Positions 55,036 through 64,000 of a DNA stretch of 64,000 nucleotides are shown piece by piece (positions within the stretch are counted from its first letter, which is position 1; each line of letters begins with the position of its first letter). A program made the position numbers and the translations under genes. The notes beneath the pieces are model-generated. The model was not told where the DNA came from, did no database searches, and saw only the letters and a list, made by a program, of their open reading frames with translations. The DNA is taken from NCBI RefSeq assembly GCF_030643785.1, contig NZ_CP094378.1, positions 1,178,001 through 1,242,000 on the forward strand, given 5' to 3'. This stretch comes from Coxiella-like endosymbiont (GTDB lineage Bacteria; Pseudomonadota; Gammaproteobacteria; Coxiellales; Coxiellaceae).

Positions 55036-56403
55036 TTATGATTTAAAAAATAAACGAGCGATGTCATTAATTGTCGCCTGAACCATCAGGAAAATGAAAA
55101 ATACCATACCTAGGATTAAACCAATAATTTGAATGCGTTCAGGTACAGGACGGCGAAAAAGACCCTCAATTATCTGAAAAAAAGATGTCCACCATCTAAT
55201 CCTGGGATGGGTAATAAGTTAATGAAACCGATTGTTAAGCTAATAAATCCAATAAAATCTAAATAGGCTTGAAATCCAGCTTGGGTTGCTTTCCCAGCCG
55301 CCTGAAATACCGTAATGGGACCTCCAAGGGTGTGGATAGAAATCTTGCCGACAATCATTTTTACCATAACCATCATATTAAAAGTCAAAAGCCGCCAAGT
55401 TTGCTCTACCGCCGACCGCCAAGCTCCCCAGAACGAATATTCTTCTTTGTAAATCAAATTAGCAGGCCATTGAGGGGGGTGGTTGCGATAAAACACCTAA
55501 ATAACCTACCGTTGTCCCTTCCACGTACTTTTTACCCGTTGTTAAGGAAATTAGATGAGTTTCATTATTTCGCGTTACTGTGAGTTGAATTTTCTCATTT
55601 GGTTTTTGTCGGACATTATTAACCACTTCTAGCCAGTCTTTCACCGGCTGATAATTGATCGCCTTCACGCGATCACCCGGTTGTAATTGCGCTCTTTCTG
55701 CTGGCGACCCCTTCATTACTGAGGCGATGACGGGAGGAATTCTCGGTTGATAAGGAAGCAAACCCAAGCTTTTAAACACATCTGGACTGCGCTGATCTAA
55801 ATTCCACTTCAATAATTCTAAATTCCGCAAACTTGCTTGAGAGGAATTTTGAGGCTTAACCATCATCTCCATTTGATTCCGATCACCCATTAGAGCAATT
55901 ATTGCCATTAAAGCCTGCTGCCAGTTTTTAATCGCTTTCCCATCGATTTCTACCAATTCATCACCTGGTTTAATTCCTGCTTGCGCTGCGATTGAATGGG
56001 GGACAACTTTGCCCACAATAGGTCGAGTATGAGTCACGCCCATCAGATATACACCCCAGAAGGCAATCAGCGCTAACAAAAAATTAGTGAACGGTCCAGC
56101 AAGAACGACCAGCATTCGGATAAGAAGAGGTTTTTGGTTGAAGGCACGATGGGCATCTTTAGCAGACGTAATCTCATCGCCTTCTCCTAACATTTTAACA
56201 TAGCCTCCTAGAGGCAAGAAAGCCAAAATATATTCCGTCCCACTCTTTCCCTTCCATTTCCAAAGTGCCTTACCAAAGCCAATAGAAAAACGCAATACTT
56301 TAATACCGCAGGCACAGGCAACAACAAAATGCCCTAACTCATGCAAAATGATGATGCTGAAGATGGCTATAATAGCGCCCAAAATGGCAATGACTAGACT
56401 CAT
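55036..56403 (-). pseudogene. rseP: Site-2 protease RseP with two homopolymer frameshifts
   Basis: Intramembrane zinc protease that releases sigma-E by cutting RseA. HExxH is present in IILHELGHFVVACACG (about 20-35), followed by LPLGGYVKMLGEGDE, two PDZ domains (PHSIAAQAGIKPGDELVEIDG; GSPAERAQLQPGDRVKAIN) and the second metal site LLPIPGLDGGHL. Lesion 1: six G on the plus strand at 55474-55479 where five would give GVLSQPPQWPANLIYK. Lesion 2: seven A at 55177-55183 where eight would give GGHLFFQIIEGLFRRPVPERI. After correction the protein is about 455 residues and ends MVQATINDIARLF, normal for RseP. Everything else is intact. Often essential in gammaproteobacteria. Confidence 0.87.
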
Positions 56404-56474
56404 AGAGGTACTATTGTGCCCGCGCTGAAGTGAAGTGTCCAGACTATGAGAAACTCAATGCAATAAATATAGAC

Positions 56475-57612
56475 GCGCTGGCACAGCACAACCACAATTC
56501 TGCCATTTTGGCGTATGTGGTGGGTGGACCCCCCGGCTTCTGTGAACTCCAAAATCTCTCATTCATTAGGATGAGCAAATTAATTATAAAACCGAACGAC
56601 TTTTAGAAATATTATCTTCGCAATGCATTTAAACAGCATTACTTATGAAACCCATGCAAAATTCTCTCTGGGGTTATCGTTGCAAAGCGCGATTGAGCGT
56701 AGAGTATGTAATTAAAAAAATATAAAGTTTTAGTCAGATTTTGCGAAATAAAGGTCGTTATATGGCTGATATTCAACTCTGTGAAATTTTAGACCCCTTA
56801 AGTATAGTTGGTCTACATATTTTAAGTTCAGCACACTCTTATATCAACTTAAAATACACAATAAGATTCCTCAAATAGAAATTGCAGTTGGTGATTAACA
56901 AGCTGCTATTATCGTTAGACACCTTTCACCTCTTCCTCCTTTCGATCTGGAAAAATTTCGTGCTTTTTCTAACGAATATCAATTAATACTCTATTTATAG
57001 AGACTAAATGAAAAGAATTCTTTAACTTATCATGTAGCAAATGTAGCAAACAAATAAGAAACTCACCATCCAATTTTTACTTCATCAATTTATTCAAATA
57101 AATATTTCCGTTAATCTGCATCAAAATACTGCTCGATTTAAAGTCTCAGGACCAACTACTAACTACTAACTAATTGATTTATTTTGTAGTATTGGTAATT
57201 TTTCATTACTTTTGGCCAAATATGTGAAGTACGTTGTAGAAGTTGAAGCTGATTTTACCTTACCGCTGTCGAACAAGCAAAAATAAATGCCCAAAATAAT
57301 TCTATTTCAAGTGCAGAATTTTTTTGTGAAGATTTATTCGATTCTCCTTACATCGAAGAATGGGCAAAACGCCGTTATGACAAAATCATATTATTCTCTC
57401 CATAACGGCGCCAAAACACTCATATGCACTGATATAATGGATAGTAAAAACCAATGTTATCTACATTGTATATATCTCTTACAATTCGACAAGGTTGGCA
57501 GAAGATGCCAAAGAATTATTAGAGGTGATTATTTTTAAAAACCATAGGTCTCATTGATATGTTTCCTCACACCAATCATATAGAAGCCATGGCATTATTT
57601 ACAAAATGTTAG
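56475..57612 (+). pseudogene. rlmD: 23S rRNA (uracil-1939-C5)-methyltransferase RlmD, degraded
   Basis: Traces in changing frames follow the order of RlmD: QPQFCHFGVCGG (iron-sulfur cysteines, about 56490-56525), SEQINYKTERLLEIL-like, SLWGYRCKARLSVEYVIKK (56662-56725), GRYMADIQLCEILD (56755-56800), LFCSIGNFSLLLAKYVKYVVEVE (SAM motif, about 57180-57245), SSAEFFCEDLFDSPYIEEWAKRRYDKII (57310-57390) and the end DMFPHTNHIEAMALFTKC with a stop at 57610-57612. The N-terminal TRAM domain is absent and the catalytic cysteine region is partly lost. The end overlaps relA, and rlmD-relA is the usual gene order in gammaproteobacteria. Confidence 0.85.
57032..57049. repeat. 9-bp tandem duplication in rlmD relic
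   Basis: atgtagcaa occurs twice, perfectly. Confidence 0.7.
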
Positions 57613-59472
57613 AAAAAGTTGAACAATGGTTAGCTCAAATAGACCAGCAACAAAATAATCATCTGTTAAGAGAAGCCTGTAATCATCTGTTAAGAGAAGC
57701 CTGTTTATTCGCAGAACAATTAAGTGATCTCGCGCTCAAAGAAGATCTAGTGGAAAAAGGATTAGCGATTAGCCATCGACTCCGAATTGCGATACCTCCG
57801 TTGTGATAATAAGAAACTCGCTGCTGCGTTAATTTATCCCGCCTTTACACAATTGAAAGAATCAAATGAGGGGGTATCAACGAGCAAAATCGATGACGCT
57901 GTAATTAAATTATTAATTGGTGTTTGTCGCATGGATACTATTGATCACATATCGCTTTGGGCTAGTGAATTTTCTCAACAAAAAATTTTATTGATAATCT
58001 TCAGAAAATATTATTGGTGATAGTGGACGATATTCGTATCGTACTCATCAAATTAGCAGAGCGATTAGAGTTACCTTACGTTTTTTACGCAATTAATCTT
58101 CTTCTTTACAAAAAGATATTGCCCAAAAAATTATGGATCTTTATGCGCCATTAGCTAATCACCTAGGGGTCGGTCAACTTAAATGGCAAATAGAAGATTT
58201 GGCTTTTCGCTACCTGGACCATGATAATTACAGCAGGATTTCGAAATCTCTCAATATGCGGAGAATCGAGCAGGAAAAATATATTTCGGATTTCATCACA
58301 CAATTAGAAAAATTGTTTTCAGATAACCATATTAAAAATTTTAATGTTTCTGGGTGGGCTAAATATATTTATAGTATTTATCGAAAGATACAAAGAAAAG
58401 AATTAGATTTCAGTGAGATATATGACATCAGTGCCGTGGGTATTTTAGTCCGTACATTAGAAGATTGTTATACCATTCTTGGTATCGTACATTCTCTCTG
58501 GAAACTCATATCAAAAGAATTCCATGAATATATCGGCAAACCTAAAGATAACGGCTATCGTTCTATTCACGCTGCCATCATTGGCCCAAAAAATCATAAC
58601 GTTGAAATTCAAATCCGGACTTACGAAATCCACGAACAAGCGGAGTTAGGGGTTTCCGCTTATTCGAAATATAAAGAGGGAAAAAAAGCAATAAAAGAAG
58701 GTTATCCCAGTCGGGATTGGGCTCACATTAAGTTATTTAAAAAAACTCGTCAATCAAAAAGCAAAGTCCGTCATTAGTTTTCATAAAAAGGATTGAGAAA
58801 GTCAAATAGCCTCTGGAGAAGAAATCTGGGAAAAAGAGTATCCCAAACCTGTTTTGCCAAACAGACTCTTAATCAAATCTATTTTTCTTTTAATTTCGCT
58901 TCCGTAATAGATTTGTTAGCCACTATTGGTACAGGTGATATTGAAATCCAGTCGGTATTAAACCGCCTTCGAGCCTCAGAAAAAACTCCAGAGCCTCAAA
59001 CATTTCTTATACCACTAGAAATGCGTCAAACAAAAATTAGTCCCTACATCAGTTTGGAAAAAAATGGGTAATTTGTTAATCCAATTAGCCCGGTGTTGCC
59101 AACCCCATTCCAGGCGATCTTATTGTTGGTTATATTACTCAGGGACGAGGGATAACCAATCCATCATCAAGATTACTTTAATTATCCAGCAGTCTCTTAA
59201 ATATCGTCCCCAGTGGGTCACAATAATCCACTGGGATGAATCTTTACCTAAACAATATCCCGGTCGATGTTATAATTATCGCTGATAATAAGACTGTCAT
59301 TATTCGCGAGATTACTAATACAATCACTAATGAAAACATTTCAATTTTAGAATTAAACAGCTATGTGAATAAGTTAGAAAATCGTTGTCACATCAATCTT
59401 ACTATCAAAATTAAAAATTTAGAATCAGTTGATAAAGTTCTTAAACATTTACAAAAAATTCCGATATATTAA
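57606..59472 (+). pseudogene. relA: GTP pyrophosphokinase RelA (RSH family), degraded with internal deletion
   Basis: (p)ppGpp synthetase of the stringent response. Pieces: LEKVEQWLAQIDQQ and LKEDLVEKGLAISHRL (57606-57770), IVDDIRIVLIKLAERLE (58020-58068), MDLYAPLANHLGVGQLKWQIEDLAFRYL (58133-58215), the synthetase core DISAVGILVRTLEDCYTILG, KDNGYRSIHAAIIGPKNHNVEIQIRT (58550-58620) and ELGVSAYSKYKEG. Then the text jumps to PSRDWAHIK and SKSKVRH, so the rest of the synthetase domain and the TGS domain are deleted. The C-terminal ACT part (REITNTITNENISILELNSY) is open at 59236-59472. An in-frame 24-bp duplication (57657-57704) is near the start. Multiple frameshifts; dead. Confidence 0.9.
57657..57704. 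repeat. 24-bp in-frame tandem duplication in relA relic
   Basis: A perfect 24-bp unit occurs twice and doubles the eight residues NHLLREAC without changing the frame. The longest duplication seen in the window. Confidence 0.92.
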
Positions 59473-59489
59473 GTCTTAAACGAAAACGT

Positions 59490-60110
59490 TAAAAGGAGTT
59501 TTTACACTTCGTTTCAAGGATGTCCATTCTATAATTGAAAATTTCCAAAAAGTCGATTCACAACATTTGGTGAATCTTTTCGAAGCGTTTACTCAAGAAT
59601 CAGATATTCCAACGAAACTTAATTTTATGGAGATTATGGGAGCTTCAAAAATATAAAATTCAGGATGAAAAAACATTGTTTGAAACTATCAACCGTGCTA
59701 TTAAAGATTTTTTTCTTAACGACTATCTAAAAAATTTATCTATTGAGGGGAATGCAGTTGCATTAAGAAAAGCGATTACTTTGCCCAATAGAAATTGCGT
59801 ACTCTTTTCATTACTCACGAAAAAATCTTTTTTCTAGTATCGAAGAGAGCCATCAAATAAAAAATAAGGATGTCCTTATCTTTACTGAGTGGATTAATAT
59901 CGAAACGATAAGTGAGTATAATCACCAAAGAGAAACCAAAATTCTGGAAATGATCTTTCAGATACAAGATTAATTCACCCTATCTCCTCCTTTCTAAAAA
60001 AACTTTTACTAAGTGCATTTCCTAGCGCGCTTTGATAAAGAGAATATTACTCACCCCGGGAGTCAGAGAAGAAATAGAATTAGCTACTTATAATAAATTA
60101 ACACAGTAAA
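59490..60110 (+). pseudogene. Unidentified degraded gene
   Basis: Plus-strand pieces that read like protein in alternating frames: RFKDVHSIIENFQKVDSQHLVNLFEAFTQ (as two runs, 59510-59590), KIQDEKTLFETINRAIKDFFLNDYLKNL (59650-59745), ALRKAITLPNRN, SIEESHQIKNKDVLIFTEWI (59838-59895) and a tail GVREEIELATYNKL (60060-60105). No family recognised. It follows relA on the same strand and converges with the wecA-like gene. Confidence 0.4.
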
Positions 60111-60119
60111 AGTAGTTTT

Positions 60120-61189
60120 TCAGCCTTCCTGAGTTGTCACCGCTTCCTCTAACCTGGCGTTGGTAATCAGAGGTTTGCGAGTGAGTTCCACAATGTAAAT
60201 GTATAATAATAAAGCTGCTACCCACAAAATGAACTGCCAGGCATCAGAGATTCTAAGATAACTCATTGCCAATCCAATGAGCCCTAAAATAAAGGATAAA
60301 GTACATAATAATAAAGTGGACAAAGAAGCATTCAAACCTGCCACATGTAGAAAATGATGAAAATGGTCCCGACTAGCTACTAATATGGGCTTTCGTTGTC
60401 GAACTCGCAAGGCAATGACGTTTATCAAATCGAAAAGAGGAAAAGCCATTATCCACAGCACCGTCATAGGATTAATCAACGCAGAATTTTGCTGGGATAA
60501 ATCAATTGCAAACCACGCTAATAGGAAAGCGATAAAGGTACTTCCGGAATCTCCCAAAAAAATACTGGCATGTCTGCGCCAGGGCAATCGCATATTAAAG
60601 CTTAAAAAAACGATTAATAAAATAATTAAAATAAATAAAAATCGAGAATCTGAAACGCATTGTAACTGCTTGCTTAAAAAGAGTAATAAAACCGCTTGTC
60701 CTAAAGCAACGCCCCCGGCTAAGCCATCTTGACCATCGACCATATTCATGGCATTAATATTAGCTAATACTACTAATACTGTTAAAGGTATTGGCCATAA
60801 ACCTATTTTTAAACCAAAAAAAATGAATTACTCAAATTAGAAAAGATCACATTCCCCCAAATAATCATCAGCAATGCCGCAAATAATTGGCCCACCAAGC
60901 GCAGCTTAGAACTTAAATCTCTAAAATCATCTACCACGCCCATAAGCACTAAAATGCTGCTACCTGCCAACATTCCTCGATAAGGAAGTAATGATGTTGA
61001 AAGTGCTAATAAAGCAAACCAAAAAGAAAAAAATAAAGCAATTCCCCCAATCAAAGGGACATTTTTTTCATGCCATTTCCGTCCATTGGGACGGTCCACA
61101 AACCCAATTCGAATAGCCAATGGTCGTAAGAGCCAAATACAAAATAACGAGGCTAAAAATGTAATTATACCACTTTTTAATAGTTCCAT
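60120..61189 (-). pseudogene. wecA: WecA-like polyprenyl-phosphate N-acetylhexosamine-1-phosphate transferase, single frameshift
   Basis: Membrane glycosyltransferase of the MraY/WecA/TagO family that starts O-antigen or related glycan synthesis on undecaprenyl phosphate. ATG 61189 with AGGAGAGG nine bases before it gives MELLKSGIITFLASL. Motifs: RPNGRKWHEKNVPLIGGIAL, the metal aspartates VVDDFRDL, then the frame breaks at eight A on the plus strand (60816-60823). Nine would give SFFFGLKIGLWPIPLTVLVV and NAMNMVDGQDGLAGG, after which the frame stays open: FLGDSGSTFIAFLLAW, SRDHFHHFLHVAGL (the H-x-H-H end motif). About 356 residues in total, normal length. Only one lesion seen. Confidence 0.85.
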
Positions 61190-61280
61190 AAAATTCAACC
61201 TCTCCTGCTGACCTGAAAAATTGAACACCTTTATTGTTCCGCCACAAGAGGAAGATGATAACAAGGGTTAAAAAGACTAT

Positions 61281-61481
61281 TCAAGCGGGATTGATTACAG
61301 AATAATAGCCTGAATTGTGGGATGGCAATATCATCGGTTGTTGATACCGATAGCTCCCAATTTCTGTAAAGCTACTGATGTGCGATAATGTTTGCTAACG
61401 GCAGAGTGTGGGCTTTGCTTGTACAGAAAAAAATACCTCAATAAATATTATTAGTGAAACAATTTGAACAATCTTTTTCAT
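61281..61481 (-). pseudogene. Small secreted protein (66 codons) interrupted by an amber codon
   Basis: From ATG 61481 the frame reads MKKIVQIVSLIIFIEVFFSVQA, a textbook signal peptide (charged start, hydrophobic core, V-x-A cleavage), then KPTLCR and a TAG at 61395-61397. The same frame continues QTLSHISSFTEIGSYRYQQP and MILPSHNSGYYSVINPA to a TGA at 61281. If the TAG was CAG (glutamine) the product is 66 residues, about 44 after cleavage. No family recognised. It lies alone between the wecA-like gene and pyrF. Confidence 0.5.
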
Positions 61482-61606
61482 AAAATTCTCTTAAATAATT
61501 AAAAACAGCAGCGGTGTAGTTGAGTACTATCCAACCGCAATACTTGGAAATTCTGAAAAGAGCAATACAGGGTCGGTCAGTGGATATTGCGGGGGGGTTA
61601 TGATTG

Positions 61607-62323
61607 TTAGATCACTTTTTTTATCGAATTCGTAATCCTTTGTAAGGTTTCTCTCCGGTTTCTAGATTGGGTTATGGGTCTACCAATGACGAGATAATCG
61701 CTTCCCGCTTTAATAGCCGCTTCAGGTGTGATGGTCCGTTTCTGATCATTTTTTTGATCCATCGCCAAACGAATACCAGGAGTTACTAATAAAAAATTTG
61801 ATCCCAATTGTTTACGTAAAGCGGATATTTCATGCGCTGAACAGACTACCCCATCCAATCCCGATTTTTTAGCCAGCATTGCCATACGGCAAACCATTAC
61901 GGATAGATCGTCGTTAATTCCTAACATTTTTAAGTCGTCGCTGTCTAAACTCGTTAAAACCGTAACACCGATTAAAAGCGGTTTTTTAGCGATCATCACG
62001 TTTTGTAGCGAATCGACCACAGTTTCCAACATGGTTCGTCCACCCAAAATATGAACATTAATCATCCATACGCCCAAAAGCGCAGCCGCGCGACAAGCAC
62101 CAATTACTGTTTGCGGAATATCGTGAAATTTTAAATCCAAAAAAATTTGATAACCCTTGTGCATTAGTTCTTCAACAAGCGAAGGTCCATAACGTGTAAA
62201 TAAAATATTTCCAATTTTAAGATGACATAATTGAGGGTCTAATGAAGACACTTGTTCACATGCTTGATCCCGAGTGTCGGCATCAATAGCAACGATAATT
62301 TTAGGTCCAGCCTTCTTTTCCAT
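61607..62323 (-). CDS. pyrF: Orotidine 5'-phosphate decarboxylase PyrF
   Basis: Last step of UMP synthesis. TIM-barrel enzyme of 238 residues: [16 protein letters not shown] at the start, [19 protein letters not shown], the catalytic [14 protein letters not shown] (D-x-K-x2-D), [20 protein letters not shown] and the phosphate loop VTPGIRLA...[12 protein letters not shown]. All catalytic residues visible; length normal. It follows lapB by one base on the same strand, as in many gammaproteobacteria (lapA-lapB-pyrF). Intact. Confidence 0.95.
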   Translation of the reverse strand: MEKKAGPKIIVAIDADTRDQACEQVSSLDPQLCHLKIGNILFTRYGPSLVEELMHKGYQIFLDLKFHDIPQTVIGACRAAALLGVWMINVHILGGRTMLETVVDSLQNVMIAKKPLLIGVTVLTSLDSDDLKMLGINDDLSVMVCRMAMLAKKSGLDGVVCSAHEISALRKQLGSNFLLVTPGIRLAMDQKNDQKRTITPEAAIKAGSDYLVIGRPITQSRNRRETLQRITNSIKKVI

Positions 62324-62324
62324 T

Positions 62325-63491
62325 TCAGTTTCCTTCCAAGCCTTGAATAGGCTTTACCATGTTCCAATGTTGGCAACTCGGGCAAAGCCAAAACAACATT
62401 TTTCCGGAAAGACCACAATGGGAACATCGATAGATAGGCTTATCTGCCAGCAGTTTCTCAATAAATCTATTTAAAATCAATAGCTTATCTCTATCATCAC
62501 CGCTGGAATTGAGTAGATATAAGCTCACCAAATGGGCAAGCCCTCGCAAGGAGGGTTGCCGCTGAATTTGTTGGGCTACAAACTCAATAGCAACCTTCTT
62601 TCCTTCTTGACGTTGTAAATAATCTGAAATAGCTAATACGAGCGAAATTCGAGAATATCGCGCTAAGCACTCTTTAAAAAAAACAACTAATTTTTCTTCT
62701 TCATTTATATGTTGGTAACATTCAACAAGCGCTACCACCACTTCAGAAATATAATCGGGATCTTGATCAATGACTCGTTTATAACACCCAATGGCCTCTT
62801 TATAATGTCCCTCAGTACTTTCTTGACGAGCCTGAAGCAAACTGGCACGGACACAATTAGGATCTATGGCTTGTGCTCTCTTTAAGTAATAAGCGGCCTG
62901 GGAAGGGTGTCCTTTATCAATCATTTGTTCAGCTAATTCACAATGGTATTGAGCAATAATATCTTTAACAGGCTCACCCAAGGCCAATAATTTTTGCGCA
63001 GTCTCAATTGCTTTTTGCCAATCTTTCTCTTGTTGGTAAATGTGTAACAAAAATCGTAAGCTGCCTTGATTCTCTTCTTCCATTTCCACGAGCTCGAGAA
63101 ATAAACGTTCTGCACGATCCAATACCCCAGCTCGCAAATAATCTTGTCCTAATTCAGATAAAGCATGAAATCGCTGTTCTTTGGCAAGTTGGGGTCGAGC
63201 AATTAAATTTTGATGAATACGAATAGCACGATCGACTTCGCCACGGCGACGAAATAGACTACCCAATGCTAAATGCGTTTCTATCGTATCTGTATCCACC
63301 TCGAGTAATTTAATAAAAACATCGACAGCTTTGTCAGGCTGTTCATTAATTAAATAATTTAAACCCTTAAAATAATTGTGACGTAAAGCGGGCGACAATT
63401 TAGAATTATTTCTAAATGAAACTTGATGACCCGCAAACCACCCTCCGATGGCTGCTAAAGGCAATAATAAAAAAAGTGTTTCGACAATCAC
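62325..63491 (-). CDS. lapB: LPS assembly protein LapB (YciM)
   Basis: Regulator of LPS synthesis that works with the FtsH protease to limit LpxC. 388 residues: an N-terminal membrane anchor ([20 protein letters not shown]), TPR repeats from about 40 to 320 ([42 protein letters not shown]) and a C-terminal rubredoxin-like zinc site with two C-x2-C pairs (YRCSHCG... [10 protein letters not shown]). Its start overlaps the stop of lapA by one base. Intact. Confidence 0.93.
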   Translation of the reverse strand: MIVETLFLLLPLAAIGGWFAGHQVSFRNNSKLSPALRHNYFKGLNYLINEQPDKAVDVFIKLLEVDTDTIETHLALGSLFRRRGEVDRAIRIHQNLIARPQLAKEQRFHALSELGQDYLRAGVLDRAERLFLELVEMEEENQGSLRFLLHIYQQEKDWQKAIETAQKLLALGEPVKDIIAQYHCELAEQMIDKGHPSQAAYYLKRAQAIDPNCVRASLLQARQESTEGHYKEAIGCYKRVIDQDPDYISEVVVALVECYQHINEEEKLVVFFKECLARYSRISLVLAISDYLQRQEGKKVAIEFVAQQIQRQPSLRGLAHLVSLYLLNSSGDDRDKLLILNRFIEKLLADKPIYRCSHCGLSGKMLFWLCPSCQHWNMVKPIQGLEGN

Positions 63492-63781
63492 TAATGAACA
63501 TCCTTAATTGGAATAGTTCTTAAATTTTCCACTTCTTGTTCGATTTGTTTTACTTTATATTTAAGCCGACGAACGGTGTTTTTATTTTTAATCCAGGAAG
63601 GCAACAAAACAATAATTCCTAATGCCGCACCAACCAACAGTGCTAATAAGATTATCAACGGCAAATAAATGGTTTTTGTGTCCAGGTAATAATTGAGAAC
63701 TATTTTTTGCGGATTAAGAGCGGCAAAGGTAATAGCTAACAAAATAATCAATATCCAAAAAAGATACGAAATGTAACGCAT
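63491..63781 (-). CDS. lapA: LapA-domain protein (LPS assembly protein A)
   Basis: Small inner-membrane protein of about 96 residues, coexpressed with LapB. Two membrane helices: ISYLFWILIILLAITFAALN and LIILLALLVGAALGIIVLLP, separated by the loop PQKIVLNYYLDTKTIYLPL, then a charged coiled tail (KNTVRRLKYKVKQIEQEV). I chose ATG 63781 (MRYISYLFW) because GAAGGA lies nine bases before it; an in-frame ATG at 63796 has no such site. Intact. Confidence 0.85.
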   Translation of the reverse strand: MRYISYLFWILIILLAITFAALNPQKIVLNYYLDTKTIYLPLIILLALLVGAALGIIVLLPSWIKNKNTVRRLKYKVKQIEQEVENLRTIPIKDVH

Positions 63782-63932
63782 AAGTCCGTCCTTCATTCAG
63801 TTACGCGAGGAGTTTTCCAATCGATATTCTACCTGAAATTAATAAGAGATGCTTGGCTCATAAAAACGTAGAGCACTTCAGAGAAATGAAATAATTTTGT
63901 AGAGACTTATAAAGGGATAAAGAGAGAAATAA

Positions 63933-63967
63933 TGCTGTTTTTCCCCTTTATAATGGGAAAAACAGCA
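63933..63967. terminator. Perfect 13-bp hairpin at the window end
   Basis: TGCTGTTTTTCCC (63933-63945) pairs exactly with GGGAAAAACAGCA (63955-63967) across a nine-base loop. Read on the minus strand it is followed by TTATTTCTCTCTTTAT, so it could end a minus-strand transcript upstream of lapA; on the plus strand the tail (GACAGTTTTATC) is weaker. AAGGATTT-ATG at 63984-63992 may be the start of the next plus-strand gene. Confidence 0.5.
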
Positions 63968-64000
63968 GACAGTTTTATCTGAAGGATTTATGGAAAGGAT

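Noticed and set aside
57657-57704. Start of a CRISPR or repeat array
   Set aside because: Only two adjacent copies without spacers; it is one of the simple tandem duplications. No CRISPR-like spacing was found anywhere in the window.

Overview
The window looks like the chromosome of a gammaproteobacterium of the Legionellales, most likely a Coxiella-like endosymbiont (the type found in ticks) in an active stage of genome erosion. This rests on family-level resemblance of the proteins (a CBU_0592-like membrane protein, the nudE-cysQ-mdh block, miaB-phoH-ybeY-corC-lnt, leuS-lptE-holA-nadD-rsfS-rlmH-mrdA-rodA-mltB, smc-zipA-ligA, lapA-lapB-pyrF) and on low coding density, AT-rich DNA and many recognisable gene corpses. 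I recognised genes from their protein motifs, not from a database search.

Layout. 1-2.7 kb: mdh, cysQ, nudE on the minus strand and a dead hemW on the plus strand. 2.7-7.5 kb: a graveyard with a cyclic-nucleotide-binding protein, a GAF/class III cyclase sensor, a UMF1-type transporter and an internally deleted insertion sequence. 7.5-14.9 kb: mostly live redox genes (2Fe-2S ferredoxin, DUF2797, a 1172-residue flavin/iron-sulfur oxidoreductase, grxD, a BolA-family gene, fdxA) around a truncated nadA. 14.8-19.3 kb: dead cinA-like gene, membrane protein, fadB and fadE. 19.4-26.3 kb: pepA, a frameshifted amino acid permease, miaB, dead phoH, ybeY. 26.3-29.8 kb: dead corC and lnt and an unidentified relic. 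29.8-40.9 kb: leuS (two frameshifts), lptE, holA, nadD, rsfS, dead rlmH, mrdA (one frameshift), rodA, mltB (frameshift), a dead TPR-methyltransferase. 40.9-46 kb: htpX, lemA, a dead eukaryotic-like kinase and an extremely AT-rich stretch. 46-56.4 kb: ligA (one frameshift), zipA (dead), smc, a POT transporter, rseP (two homopolymer frameshifts). 56.4-64 kb: dead rlmD and relA, wecA-like transferase (one frameshift), pyrF, lapB, lapA.

What remains intact serves core functions: chromosome organisation, tRNA modification, ribosome maturation, LPS assembly and its control, cell elongation, pyrimidine synthesis, iron-sulfur redox chemistry. What is lost is signalling (cyclase, kinase, RelA), beta-oxidation, NAD de novo synthesis, accessory rRNA methylation and lipoprotein acylation.

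Two mutational signatures stand out. First, at least 26 short perfect or near-perfect two-copy tandem duplications (7-24 bp) are scattered through the window, almost all in pseudogenes or spacers; in hemW, lnt and the ferredoxin gene removing one copy restores the reading frame. Second, several genes expected to be essential (leuS, mrdA, ligA, rseP, wecA-like) are broken only or mainly by one-base length changes in homopolymer runs, which means either sequencing error, very recent loss, or rescue by transcriptional/translational slippage. No CRISPR array, rRNA gene or convincing tRNA gene was seen.
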